This document shows, in pieces, positions 45,401-55,600 of a stretch of DNA of 64,000 bases. Position 1 is the first letter of the stretch; each line of letters begins with the position of its first letter. Source of the DNA: Paragorgia papillata (Eukaryota; Cnidaria; Anthozoa; Scleralcyonacea; Coralliidae); assembly GCA_035771165.1 (NCBI GenBank), contig JAWNZC010000106.1, positions 1,054,001 through 1,118,000 of the forward strand, in the 5' to 3' direction. The position numbers and the translations under genes were made by a program. The notes under the pieces are model-generated. The model made no database searches. It was not told where the DNA came from and saw nothing but the letters and a program-made list of their open reading frames with translations.

Positions 45401-47097
45401 GTCCGCCATGGAGTCCCCAAAACATGACATTTGTAGATAATTACATGAAGTACTCGGCTCAATGTAAACTGTTAGGAAGAACATGGCAGAAAACCAAGTG
45501 ATTTGGCAAGGATATCTCTTCGGATTTCTTCCGAAAATGTTTTGTTTTGGGTACAAGTAATGAAGAGGAAGTAAGAAAAGCTTACAATCTTGAATAAGGT
45601 ATTCAGTATATTTTTTGTAAATAAAGATGTAAACATTAGTTTTGTACATGCACAGAACAGACTGTACATCACCTTTAAACAGGTGTTGTAAATTGGATGC
45701 AGCATTGATTAACAAAACATCAATGCTGTATCAGATATACAGCATACTAACACCCATTGGCTGAAATTGAGCTCTTTCCTTGTCTAAATAATTTGGGTTT
45801 TTTCAACGACTGCTAAACAAAGTATTCATGATATAAACTTATTGTAGTTTGAGTAAGATTTGTATCCAAACTATGGGATTTACAACGGAAGTCTATTACA
45901 TAAAGAACTTTCCAAAAAACAAGGTATACTTATAATTTTAATCAAACCCTGCATAGGAAAGTCATTACATCCATTTCTGACCTAATGAGGGTGTCTGGGT
46001 TCCCAGGCTATTTCTGACAATGTAACTTGTACAATTTATATTTGTGGAATATACAAGTGTGTATGTTACAGTATATAATGTCACTCACATATTGTTCTAA
46101 TTGTTTTGCTTGGCTTGCAGACCTTGACATGATCCAAGCAAGATCCCAGCAAAATTGTAAAAGCTATGGTTTTCTTTTTCTTATAAGCTCACTTGAAGAT
46201 CCACGGTTAATTGAAAATGAAAGCTGTATGGCATGGATCATTAGATGGGAAGAAGATGTGCAATCACTTTCTCAGCTGAAACCAAGAGAAAGAAACAAGA
46301 GATTTCTTAGCTTCAAAACAAAGTTTGATGTACTCTCAATGATACTTGGCTTCAAGTCTTATTGTACAACTTTATTCAGCAAATTCCCAGGGAGTCAGGC
46401 TAATGTGTTATTCTCAAACCAAGATGCCCTAGAGAATTTCTTTGGTGAACAGAGGGCACAAAATGGTCAAGCTGATAATCCAACTGTACTACAAACAGGT
46501 AACAATCTCTCAAATGCACTGTAATTATTGTACTTAAGAGTAATAAGAATTTTTTAGATTGTGGGTTGGGAGTGTCAAAATGCATGGCAGCCATGAAAAC
46601 AATACCCACAGGGTCAAGCAATCTTTAAGTAGTAGTTAAAATATTCACGGCCGATCTTTATGGGCATCTACAATGCCTTGCCGAACTTATCAAATTCTAA
46701 GTGTACATGATGAATACTTTGTTTAAGAATTGTGAGAAACGTTAGATAAGATCATTTTAACTCAGAAAAAAATTAATTTGAGCCGCGAGTGTCTAATAAC
46801 TTTGATAAAACATTGATGTTTTATTAATCAATGTTTTAACAGTATTTACAAACACCTGATTAAACATTAATTTCTTTTGAATTTTCCTTATGAATTATTA
46901 ATGAATTTGATAATGTACAATAAGTATCAGTAGCCCATTTAGAGTTATTTGTTAATTTTATAAATTAAAATTAAAATTGTTTATTTTGTAAATTATTTAC
47001 AGAACATGCCACACCAACAATCGTACAGATGAAGAATATCAACACCCATAAGGGAAACTGCATGTCAGTGAGCAGACCAAAAGCCATCAGGTGTTAA
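31401..47097 (+). CDS. P-element/THAP9-like transposase gene, nine exons
   Basis: Exons: about 31401-32382, 32976-33093, 33430-33543, 39811-39907, 40117-40430, 41107-41358, 45001-45122, about 46121-46498, 47003-47097 (stop). The RNase H-like catalytic blocks of P-type transposases are recognisable: WHRSKNAY and SGFIKLPSKRLL, then GCILFDEMSIQ (first Asp), VCDGAEANRSF (second Asp), DPS|HNFKKLRNNLL, and the C-terminal FSNQDALENFFGEQR followed by DNPT. Exon 1 has a Cys-rich stretch (CICTGVTC, VCNPCSNL) and a coiled coil (residues about 200-260) but no visible THAP zinc finger, which may lie further upstream. Phases agree at 39907/40117, 40430/41107, 41358/45001 and 46498/47003, but not at 32382/32976 or 45122/46121. 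The third intron carries 5.6 kb of Penelope copies, so the copy is probably dead or very long-spliced. Confidence 0.72.
32577..32619 (+). ncRNA. Type I hammerhead ribozyme
   Basis: CTACA-CTGATGA-G-CTGT...ACAG-C-GAA-ACA...TGTC|TGTAG. Cleavage expected after 32614. Confidence 0.88.
32854..32896 (+). ncRNA. Type I hammerhead ribozyme
   Basis: Second ribozyme of the dimer, identical stems; cleavage after 32891, exactly 277 bases from the first. Confidence 0.88.
33816..33848. repeat. (AT)n at the left edge of the Penelope cluster
   Basis: AT dinucleotide run adjoining the inverted Penelope copy. A matching (TA)n of about 50 bp at 39443-39491 closes the other edge. Confidence 0.85.
33944..33986 (-). 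ncRNA. Hammerhead ribozyme of the inverted Penelope copy
   Basis: Same motif as at 36914 on the opposite strand; cleavage between 33948 and 33947. Confidence 0.75.
33964..35286 (-). pseudogene. Penelope RT/EN ORF, truncated inverted copy
   Basis: Intact 440-codon frame lacking RT motifs upstream of MGSYDGAEVC. Contains the catalytic YRDDG box, a Cys-rich stretch (CNCRIKDNCPLRGQC), the GIY-YIG endonuclease (QYIGMTASTFKERYRNH, ETELSKYIW) and the end block RCNLCLDEK. The A-run at the end of the endonuclease has seven bases, so the C-terminus is in frame. Truncated 5' end means no function. Confidence 0.9.
35296..36952 (+). mobile_element. Penelope-like element, 5'-truncated direct copy
   Basis: Begins at AAAGTAATTC, equivalent to 37748 of the full copy, and runs to the ribozyme cleavage site, where the next copy begins without a gap. 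This partial-then-full tandem order is the usual 'pseudo-LTR' arrangement of Penelope elements. Confidence 0.92.
35338..36936 (+). pseudogene. Penelope RT/EN ORF, truncated direct copy
   Basis: 532 codons, open from NVNQWRSTQEV to stop. Holds RT motif A (FISFDIVNFYPSISEDLLD), motif B (GSYDGAEVCELVG), motif C (YRDDG) and the GIY-YIG endonuclease, but lacks the N-terminal 225 residues of the full copy. Seven-A run, frame intact to the C-terminus. Confidence 0.9.
36914..36956 (+). ncRNA. Hammerhead ribozyme in Penelope 3' region
   Basis: Core CTGATGA (36920-36926), stem II CCC/GGG, core GAA, stem III ACC/GGT with loop TCT, cleavage after GTA at 36952, stem I TCGC/GCGA. The ORF stop codon TAG lies in the stem II loop, so coding and ribozyme sequences overlap. 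The base next to stem II is a U-U mismatch, weaker than the retrozyme motif. Hammerheads are known in Penelope-like elements. Confidence 0.78.
37127..39389 (+). CDS. Penelope-like reverse transcriptase/GIY-YIG endonuclease, one frameshift
   Basis: Start ATG (ACCTTAAAATGCG). N-terminal region (MRWKAHFFLNG), the conserved TCRLINPAKSESGKLSK block, RT motifs A-C as in the truncated copies, then the Cys-rich linker and C-terminal GIY-YIG endonuclease; the EN-last order is the canonical Penelope layout, as opposed to Naiad. An eighth A at 39039-39046 (seven in both other copies) shifts the frame after IWNLKEK, so translation ends at 39217 with an unrelated tail; the proper frame resumes at 39126-39389. 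RT and most of EN are intact. One base separates this copy from coding competence, so it is either a recent mutation or a homopolymer sequencing error. Confidence 0.92.
39367..39409 (+). ncRNA. Hammerhead ribozyme of the full-length Penelope copy
   Basis: Same sequence as at 36914; predicted cleavage after 39405. Confidence 0.78.
39443..39491. repeat. (TA)n
   Basis: About 24 TA units bounding the Penelope cluster on the right. Confidence 0.9.
41560..41700. repeat. AAACTATAGTTT palindromic repeats, block 1
   Basis: Clustered copies of the self-complementary AAACTATAGTTT, within and after the last BEN exon. A second block is at 44500-44870. Confidence 0.8.
41634..43354 (-). CDS. BEN-domain protein, four exons, nested in a P-gene intron
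   Basis: Exons 43354-43294, 43080-42620, 42126-41925 and 41776-41634, with consensus junctions and matching phases. The protein has a short start (MMLDGTITYY), a Lys-rich helix (DLKSSLKKLKRYV), a Ser-rich low-complexity tract with a sixfold GRSSPMAT repeat, an acidic stretch, and a BEN domain across exons 3-4 (GPGLVISKTVLKRI, TLSREHMATHSYKG, PRLDATYTTSLIG). BEN domains bind DNA and mediate chromatin repression and also occur in viral and mobile contexts. The C-terminus runs into AAACTATAG repeats before a stop, so the natural end may have been altered. The gene lies wholly within the 41358-45001 intron of the P-like gene on the opposite strand. Confidence 0.68.
42396..42413. repeat. Solo end of the TTAA MITE
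   Basis: TTAAGGTGGCTCCCTCGAG, the same terminus as the MITE at 1118, without a visible partner. Confidence 0.4.
43766..43949. mobile_element. MITE with TTAACCCTTTC ends
   Basis: Inverted ends TTAACCCTTTCAACCCT and AGGGTTGAGAGGGTTAA, with an internal duplicate of GCCAGAGTAAAATACTAAAA. The phrase GACGAGTAAAATCGTCTGGC recurs in altered form at 60449-60470. Confidence 0.7.
44030..44165 (-). repeat. Possible tRNA-derived SINE head
   Basis: On the minus strand TGGCCCAGTCGGTAAGGGCA fits a pol III A box (TRGCNNAGYNGG). No proper B box (GGTTCGANNCC) is seen, only GGTTGTCCTGG. Weak. Confidence 0.25.
44351..44492. mobile_element. Palindromic MITE, TA target, second copy
   Basis: Same family as 7168-7353 in opposite orientation, with one instead of three internal AAGAACCTACCACTATT repeats. 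Confidence 0.78.
44500..44872. repeat. AAACTATAGTTT palindromic repeats, block 2
   Basis: At least 15 diverged copies spaced at roughly 20 bp, on the far side of the BEN gene from block 1. Confidence 0.82.
45371..45678. mobile_element. MITE with TTAAAGG ends
   Basis: TTAAAGGCGATGTACAGTC and GACTGTACATCACCTTTAA inverted ends of about 30 bp, 308 bp in all, TTAA at both termini. Lies in the P-gene intron after exon 7. Confidence 0.75.
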
Positions 47098-47163
47098 TAA
47101 ACAAGTGTTAATAAATGAAATAGCAACAGAACATTCTTGAATGCTGTACTTAAAAAATGTTAT

Positions 47164-47412
47164 TACCCTTATCAAAGTAAAACTATGGAAATTCTATGGT
47201 ACTTAATGGGCCATATGTGACCCATAGATGTGAATCCTATGGGAAGGTACGATGGTATATGGGACTACTATGGTGCACTTTTTCGCTAAATTTCAAGGTA
47301 TGGAAAATACATGGGATGGCGAGTCTATGTTACACACAATACGGAAAAGCTATGGGGATGATAAGCCCATTAAGTACCATAGAATTTCCATAGTTTTACT
47401 TTTATAGGGATA
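47164..47412. mobile_element. CCATAG-rich palindromic MITE
   Basis: AAGTAAAACTATGGAAATTC at the left and GAATTTCCATAGTTTTACTT at the right; the interior is dense in CTATGG/CCATAT words. Left terminus TACCCTTATCAAA. Confidence 0.65.
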
Positions 47413-49909
47413 TGGCATTGATATGGGTTGAGCCCATAGGTTTTCCATACCAACCTGGTAACAGCAACTTTATAATTTTTGAGAACTTTGATAACTTTCA
47501 AATTGTGGGAGACTGACAGTTACAACTATGTGTGATAGTTTTTAACCTAAATTGGGATCTAAAACAGCTCCCCCACCCCCTAGGTGAAGAAACTACAATA
47601 TGTAAAAGTGCATCAGTCATGAAAAAATTGAAAATTATAACAAATATATAAAGCAATATTAAAACATGTAAACAGTCTGTTATGCCAATATAATAAAAAA
47701 TGCAAACAACGTGTAGCACAGTCCACATCCGTTACGAAAATTTCACATAAAATACCAATTTCTTAATATATCATAAACATAAGCTTATGTATTGGCCGAG
47801 TGGCGAATTGGTGTGAAAATTCATGGGAACGACAAATGTGTTGGCGCCATAGACTGGGAACGAGCACCACACGCAAAGCATCATGGGATATCTGTCACCT
47901 CCATCTTGGCGAGTTTCTTTCTCGTGTTCACGTGTTGTTTTGATCCAAGAACATGAAGATATCTGCTTCATTCTAGTCCGGGCTATCGAAGTTTCCTGCC
48001 TACTCTGTTTCTAAAAATGACTTCACTGCTTGTGGGAATATTTGTCGTATCGTTTGTCAACGAGCAGCCAAACTATTGAAGGTAAGTAATTCTGTTAATA
48101 TTGATATATCTTTGGGCTTTAGTTAGATCAAAGAGGTTGTGGCAGTTGATCTTTCTTAACGTCTTGTCGACTGACAGAAGCTTGGATTTTGTAATTTTCC
48201 TTACAGATACCGGATTTTTCAATAGCAGGGGAATCGCATAACTACATGCTATAAAAGCCTGAAACTTTATGAAAGTTTGGAGAGTGAAAAATCATCTCTG
48301 CATGACTGGGGTAAGTCATCTTTTGCGAAACTCAAAACATGCAATTTGCACTCAGACATCTGCCATTATTAATACATATAACATGTTTCGAGTAACAACA
48401 TTGAAAGGGGTGTGTGACAATTTACTTGACCTAAATTGTAAAAGGGATTACTGAAAGGGACCCATCCAGTCCTTGCGAGGCTTTTCCAAAATACAATGTA
48501 TGTTGTCGATAACCTAACAACAATCTTCTCAATAACCTAACAACAACAAAAACTCTAGCCCTAATCAGAAATCTGGTTTACTGTCTAGGTTTTTGGAAAA
48601 ATATACTAGTACAGTATTTGACAACATACAGTATTTTGGAACAGGTGCAAAAGGACTGGACAGGTTCCTTTGAGTCATCGTGCTTATCAATTAGCATGGC
48701 ATTACTTGCTCAAGTTGTTTCAACTAATCTTAGCAATGATTGTAGGCTCATCATGAAAACAAATTGCATTGTGTTACAGAGAAAGTAGAAGCAGGCAGCA
48801 AGCAGCTTCTACTTTTTGGAATGCTACACGACAAGTTGCAGTGTGTAAGACTAGTTCACTGCAACTTGCTACACATGTTACAGTATGACCCAGGCTGTAA
48901 TCAGGTTCAGTTGTTTGGAAAATGTTTTTTTGATGATAAAAACAATTTGTTTCAAATCTTACAAAAAAGATCTTACAGCAAAAAGTACATTCTGCTATTA
49001 TAAATTCTTTATACTCTTTATTGCTTGTTGGCCACCTTTTATTCTACTGTAGCTGTTAAATAAAACATCAGGCAATTTTATTTGATGTGGAAGAGCACCT
49101 GGATTAAAAGGGGTTAAGATATTATAAGTCATCTTCACTAACTAGACTAAGATTTTTAGTGTGTTAATGATTTATACTGTATTTTCAAGGATATTGTTAT
49201 AAGCTAGTGAACTCCGGTAGCTACTTTCCAAATCATCCCTGCCTATTAAAGTTAAATTTTGTTAAGTATTCAGATATGGTATCAGCTTTTAGTTTAGCAG
49301 CTTAGTCACCTTTCAAAATTAATGAAACTCTTGGTTGTATACAGTAGAACAAAAAATAATTTAAAAATGCCATCTTGGAAACTCAAGATAAGAGTTAAAA
49401 CAAGTGAAATAATTTTACAGTAGTTGCAATTGTTTTAACTCAACTACTGTACCTTGGGTTTTCAGAATGGCATTATTTTTTGAAATATGTTTTATTTTAT
49501 ACTTTTTCAACTGTCAAGTTGTCAGCTGGTCTTGGTCCCTGATTGTATGTCATTTCCATTTTCTAGTCTACTGTACAATGTACATTGACACCAAATGCAT
49601 TATTGGAGTTGGATAGTAAAAATATTGGTAAGTAATTTCTTGATGTAATTGCCATGATGTACCCTAAGAGTGTCTGGAGAAACTTGAAAAACTAGTGTAT
49701 ATGTTGTAACTGTAAGAATTAGCCATATCTTTTTTACAAACCCATTCTAGAGAAAGGACAAAACATGGAACTCCTCGACCTGGTTACCTCAACACGGTTT
49801 ACCAGAGGTCCATGTTTTCTCATCTCCTCATTTAAAGTAGTGTCAAATTAGTTGGTTGGTACATGTGAATATTTTTAGATTTCTGTTTTATACCAGTACT
49901 GCAGTATTA

Positions 49910-50230
49910 GGGAATGTTTACACGAGGCTGGTCCGAACTCAGGCCAGACTGACTTTAGGTTCGTTGTAGTGTTTTTACTGTAGATCATTTTCATGAGTCC
50001 GGACTGAGATTCAGTTCACGCCGGCCTAATCTCAGGTTGCCCACTATGGTGTCATATCCACATAAAATAATGATTCTCTGGTGGTAATGAGCTAAGGCAA
50101 TTGACACAAATCTTGAAGCAACAGCGAAACCAAGCCTATAATAGTTTCAAGGCCAGCCTCATGTAAACAAAAACTGAAATGCAAAATTCAGGCCGGTCCG
50201 AGTTCAAGCTGGCCTCATGTAAACACCCCC
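49910..50230. mobile_element. PIF/Harbinger-like MITE
   Basis: Inverted ends GGGAATGTTTACACGAGGC and GCCTCATGTAAACACCCCC with a TTA duplication on each side (49907-49909, 50231-50233), the 3-bp target typical of PIF/Harbinger. Interior repeats of CAGGCC-GTCCGA words. Located within an intron of the candidate lncRNA. Confidence 0.78.
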
Positions 50231-50836
50231 TTACTTGAATCGATTACTGCATTAATTTTGTATCACCATACAGTTTGTAAAATTAGATGCAAGATGTACA
50301 TAATGGTTTTAGAACAATTAGCCTATTGTGTTTATATTATCAGCTTAATCAAATGCTAGATAATTTATGTTATGAGAGGCTGTCATAAACAATATTAAGT
50401 TAAGACCTACAGTACATGTATCTTAATCCATTTCTACTTGGACAGCCCCTTAATGTTTTATTGTAGTTAACACAGAAATGTAGGAATGGTTCAACAAATA
50501 ATTTATACATTCCTTCCTTTCACTTCACAGTAGCCATGTTACGGCTTATAGCAAAATTTAGCAATACATGTAGTTTGATTTAGGAAAAAGGTAGCAATGG
50601 GTTAAGTTGTTAGCAGGTCATGTCTTTAATTTCACATTGATGTGTACAGTAAATTGCACATATCATATACATGTATTCATTGATTTTCTCCTTTTATTTC
50701 CAGGATAAGTTAGTCAAAGTTTTCAATTTGTGACAAGAGCTACCTGCAATTTTTATCAAAAACTAAAGACAGAAAGGAAACATTCAAGAAAACAAAAGAA
50801 GGAAAGAAGTGAAAGCTGAGTAGACAGTCTTTGAAT

Positions 50837-50861
50837 GAATGAATGAATGAATGAATGAACA
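50837..50861. repeat. (TGAA)n microsatellite
   Basis: Six TGAA units. Confidence 0.8.
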
Positions 50862-51449
50862 AACATTATATTAAATTAATAAATTATTATACTTGTAGAT
50901 AACTGTATTTATTTGAAATTGTATTATCTTAAGCATTGACTGGATAAGTGACAACTTTTAATCGTTGTTTGAGTTGCATTTCAATTTTAGCCAAAATAAT
51001 ATGCATGACATAATTACTGTATGACAAAATTTATATTAAGCTATTTATTATTTAGAGTTGAAAGGGACCTTTTCATTAAGTACATAATTATAAATGAATA
51101 ATTTATACTTAATTATAAATTATATGTAGTTTAAGAAATCATAACATTTTAATGTGTTTGCTATATTATAATGAAAATAGCTTTGTATTATAGCGTTCAC
51201 ATTAAGCGATAGTTTTGTAGTGAAATTAACAACAATGGTTAGATTTGTTACACATAGAAAAACCATTTGTTGGATCCTGTGTCACTTGACCCCTTGCGGT
51301 TGAACAGTTGCAATCAATCATTATGGTTTTATTAAATTGAATCTATCAAATACCTTTCTATGACATGTGTGGCTCTCATACGATCACAAGAAATCAACAC
51401 ATTAAGCCAATCCCAATTGTTTAATGTAAGGTAAACAATGTTATAGTAA

Positions 51450-51898
51450 CTCGTACAGAATTTCCATAGTTTTCCCATAGTTTGCAGAAAAAGTACTGAA
51501 TATATGGCAATACTATGAAACTCCATATAATTCCCATAAGGAATGTGGGAATCCTATGGATTTTTGCCAATTTCCTACATTTTCCATATATATGGCTCTG
51601 ATATGGGGAGCAGAAGCCCATAGCAAAACCATACCCTCTTCCATAGTTTTCCCATAGTTTGCAGAAAAAGTAATGAATATATGGGAATACTATGAAACTC
51701 CATATAATTCCCATAAGGAATGTGGGAATCCTATGGATTTTTGCCAATTTCCTACATTTTCCATATATATAGTTCTGATATGGAGAGTAGAAGCCCATAG
51801 CAAAACCATATCTACCCCATGAATAGGCCATAGTTCAACCCATATTTTTTCCATACTTGGGCCATATATGTCCCATATCCCCATGTTTGGTAAGGGTA
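51450..51898. repeat. CCATAG-rich tandem duplication
   Basis: Two copies of about 180 bp (51462-51640 and 51641-51820) with CCCATAGTTTGCAGAAAAAG and CCAATTTCCTACATTTTCC, then further CCATA words ending GGTAAGGGTA. Same word style and terminus as the MITE at 47164. Confidence 0.7.
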
Positions 51899-52690
51899 CT
51901 GTAAGTAATAGTTTAACTATACTGCATTATTCTGTGCCTGTATATCTGCTATATATTTCGGACATTTCAACTTATCTCAATATTTCTTTCGATAACCTCC
52001 TTGTCCACAATAGCTGCATTTTCTTTTTTGGGTTGGCAATCTGAAAGTAAATCACATTGTATTTTATACAGTATTGTATTATAGTGTATTATATTGACTC
52101 TTTTGCCTCATTAATTTTATTATAAATAATTTATTAAAATATAACAACCAAATTGAACGACGTTTTTTCTGTATGCTGGCCTTTATTTTCCTGCACACAT
52201 TAACTTTTATGTTCACTCAGATATTGACATCATTTCCATGCAATTCAAATTATAATATGCTTTGCTCCATCTACAGTATGTGCATAGTCCATTACATTCA
52301 CATTTTTAACATTAATGCCTTTACAAATGAGTAGCTGTAACATAGTTTTTGGTATTATACATGTAGAATTGATGATGAACCGCCAATCACATGCATGTGT
52401 ATTTCAATTAACATAGCATAAATTATTGATTATAAACAACACCCACTTGTTAACAGAAACCACCTTATAATTATAAAACAGTACTGTCTTCCCCAACCAT
52501 ACCTTCCCAACCATACCTTCCCATGACTTGAAACCTACAATACCAATAATATATTGTAGACAAGAATAGACAACATTAATTTCTGGACACCAAATAAAGA
52601 AAGAAATGATGGAACCACCAATTATATTTGTTTGGTACATTGTATGTCATGTGTTTTGAAACATGTATCTGTCCGGTTATAAAACAATAA
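51899..52690. other. AT-rich stretch without features
   Basis: No gene, RNA or repeat structure recognised; downstream flank of the helicase gene. Confidence 0.5.
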
Positions 52691-52696
52691 TGCTCA

Positions 52697-55600
52697 CTAA
52701 CCATTTGTGACTCTTGGATTTGGGTCATCTGGGGTATTCGGTTGATGTTCCATATTGGTTACAGGTACTGATTGAGTTATATTGGCTACAGGTTCTGATT
52801 GAGTTACATGTGCATTACCCCCTTGTCTTTTTCTTTTTATGCAATCAAATGACTCCTGAGTCAGTTTCTCTGGGCATGGCATAGAGTCCCCAATGGTTTT
52901 CAATGTTTGAGTAAATGCAGCACAATAATGTTCTTTTCGATCTCTGGAATATGGCAAAGCATAGCCCTGTAATATGAACTTTAACTCTGCATGGGAAAAG
53001 TGTTCAAATATCTCAGGACCCTTGTGTGCTTGTGCCTTCAAGCAATGGTGGATGAACTTCTTAGGTAACTGGTCACTTATAATTTCACTCACAGTTGGCA
53101 TGCCCTTGGGTACAGAATGTTTCGATCCAGCCTTGCTAGAACCAGCAATACCAGGGCACAAAGCAACTGACTTTTTAAGCTTTTCTTCTTTTTTAACTCT
53201 TCGAATAAATTCTGCACTGTACATGTTGGTAAATCGGTGTAGAATTCTGTAGTGTAAATCTTTTCCAATGCCATTACAAAACTGGGTGTCTTCACCATTA
53301 ACATCCATGACATCCTGCCCATCAGTAGTTTCAAAATCTATGGGTGTATAAATAGAACATAAATGTTCAACATATTGTCAACAGGTATGAAAATTTAAAG
53401 GTATGAACATTTAAAGGCATGAAAAGACTCCTTCACCCCTTGTCCCATAAATATTCACTATGACAGATGAAAGCTGCATGTTCCCTAAGGGGCATGCAAA
53501 CATGTACAAAATTGCAGCTAAATCAGCTAGTACGGTATTACTGGTAGTTAAAAAAAAATTCTTAAGATTTAAATTTGGGGTTGAAGACTTAAACAGTGAA
53601 TTGAAGGTACAATATTATTGCAATAACAATGTAAAGTACTGATAAATATTAAAACTGTTAAAAATATTCAACATTATTTAATTCCAACTTGCACTGTACA
53701 GGTATAATAATATATTTATGCTGCACTGATTGAGTTACATCAATATAAGGGGCATTTAAAACAATGTCTTACTCTTACCCACAATATTGTCATCAAGAAA
53801 TGACTCGGTAGATAAATACATATCATCAACAGTCTGGTCACCATCCATCATACTATCAGACTCCTCATTGAACTCTGGTTCTGTTGCAACTGATTCACTC
53901 TCAAATGATCCCAATACTGGTACATGTATGTCATTAGAGATACTTGGTTTTGAAGAAGTACACATGTTAGAGACATTGAGGTGGTTTAACATTACCTAAA
54001 ACAAAAACAACACTAATTTTATGGTAGTGGGGGTGGGGTGGGGGGGGGGGGATGTTCAAGGCCAGCCTCAGCAGGAATATGTTAATTTTAATTAAATCAT
54101 TTAAATATAATTTAATTAAACTTAAATATATTTACCTCAAATTTGTGTTTTAACTCCTTATTAGAAATTAACGATTTCCACGCATGCTTTAAGGAATCTT
54201 GTTTGAACTTATGGAAAGTTTCATCTGAAAACAAAGTTGCAGCAGACAATGCAGTGGCTAACATAAATTCAAAGAATCCATCTTTGACATAGGCCTTCCC
54301 ACCTTTGTCATGCCTTTCTATATGTTTCATTGATTCCGGATTTTTGGTGGTTTCTAACAAAACATCTTTGTTTTCTTTCAGATTATCTAAAATATACTTG
54401 ATTTCTCTCTCTTTTTTAACTCTTTGCTGTACTTTTTGATCTTTGGACCCTTTAAATCTTTTGATGTAGGTCACATATGCATGGCTGTCCTTCACTATAA
54501 CCCATCCTGCTATATCTCTTACCTTACCCATTGATTCATGAGACACAAAATGCACAAGTCCTTGCTTGAAGTTTGCATTGTTGTCTGCAAATTTCTCTCA
54601 TCTCCTTAGCAGACATAGCCAAATATGTTTGATATATAGCTCGTGCCAAAGCCAGACATGCTTTCCTGTGCAAACCACCAACACCCACATCAATGCAACC
54701 AATCCCCATATATTTCAGACACTTTTCCCATTTTACCAATAGTTCAGTGGAGCGTAGAAAAGAATGAATTTGAGAGGTTATTCCAGCCCATTTTTTTCTA
54801 GCTATGATGAAACAACCTGTTGTATTGGTTTCTGGTTTAGAGGCAGTTTGTGGAGTGTAATATCCAATCATCCACATGATAAAGCTGATAAGGTTAGGGT
54901 TCAGTTGTTCCACATTGCTTACAGATAGAAGGCCTATATAATTGAAGAAAGTTTTCATTTCCTCACTTACGACATGTTCTTGTAACCACTGTAGAGCTGG
55001 GTGCAAATCTTTAACCTCCAGCTGTTGTTGAGGGACAAATTCTTCTCGAAGAGTGGGTATATTTGGTTCACTTGCTGTACTCTTAAATGTTACCTTAGTG
55101 GTCAGATTTACTTCACCCAAGTCAGTAATGTCTCTCAGTTTTGGGGGCAATAAGTTAGCAACCGATAAACAGAGCTTTACATCTTCGGAAGACATTAGTG
55201 TCAAATAAAAAAACTTAACATGTTCATTTGCAGTAATTGTTCGCTCACTGACATTCAACACCCTTAAACCAGACAATGTCTCTGCCCTTGATAAGGCGAC
55301 GTATGCCTGTCCATCTTCAAAAACTCTTTTAAGGTCAACTTCAACTTGACTAAAGCTCGTCGCTTGGCTCTTGTGAATTGTCATTCCATAGCACAAATCA
55401 AGTGGTACTTGATTGCGGGTTCCCATGACACTGTCACCTTCTTCCACAATAAATTGTGTCATTCCAATGACACTAACACTGCATGCCGTTGTCAAAACGT
55501 ACAAGTGGAAATCCATCGCTGATTCCGATTACCGTCCCTCTAAGACCATTGACTAAAGTTCTATCCAGATTTTTTAACAAAACTACCCTTGCTTGAACTT

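Larger units (their letters stand above)
47950..50880 (+). ncRNA. Candidate spliced long noncoding RNA
   Basis: A chain of exon-like segments with good junctions but no long ORF: first exon to 48080 (donor GAAG|GTAAGT), 48207-48309 (acceptor TTCCTTACAG, donor GTAAGT), from 48769 (acceptor TGTGTTACAG), 49566-about 49630 (acceptor TTTTCTAG, donor TTG|GTAAGT) and 50702-about 50880 (acceptor TATTTCCAG, then AATAAA). The first exon has a 20-codon frame from 48017 (MTSLLVGIFVVSFVNEQPNY) that ends just before the donor. No homology recognised; transcription is inference from splice signals only. Confidence 0.35.

Noticed and set aside
51421..51884. 136-codon minus-strand ORF with repeated FAMGFYSPYQ
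   Set aside because: It follows the tandem CCATAG-rich duplication and has no start context or homology.
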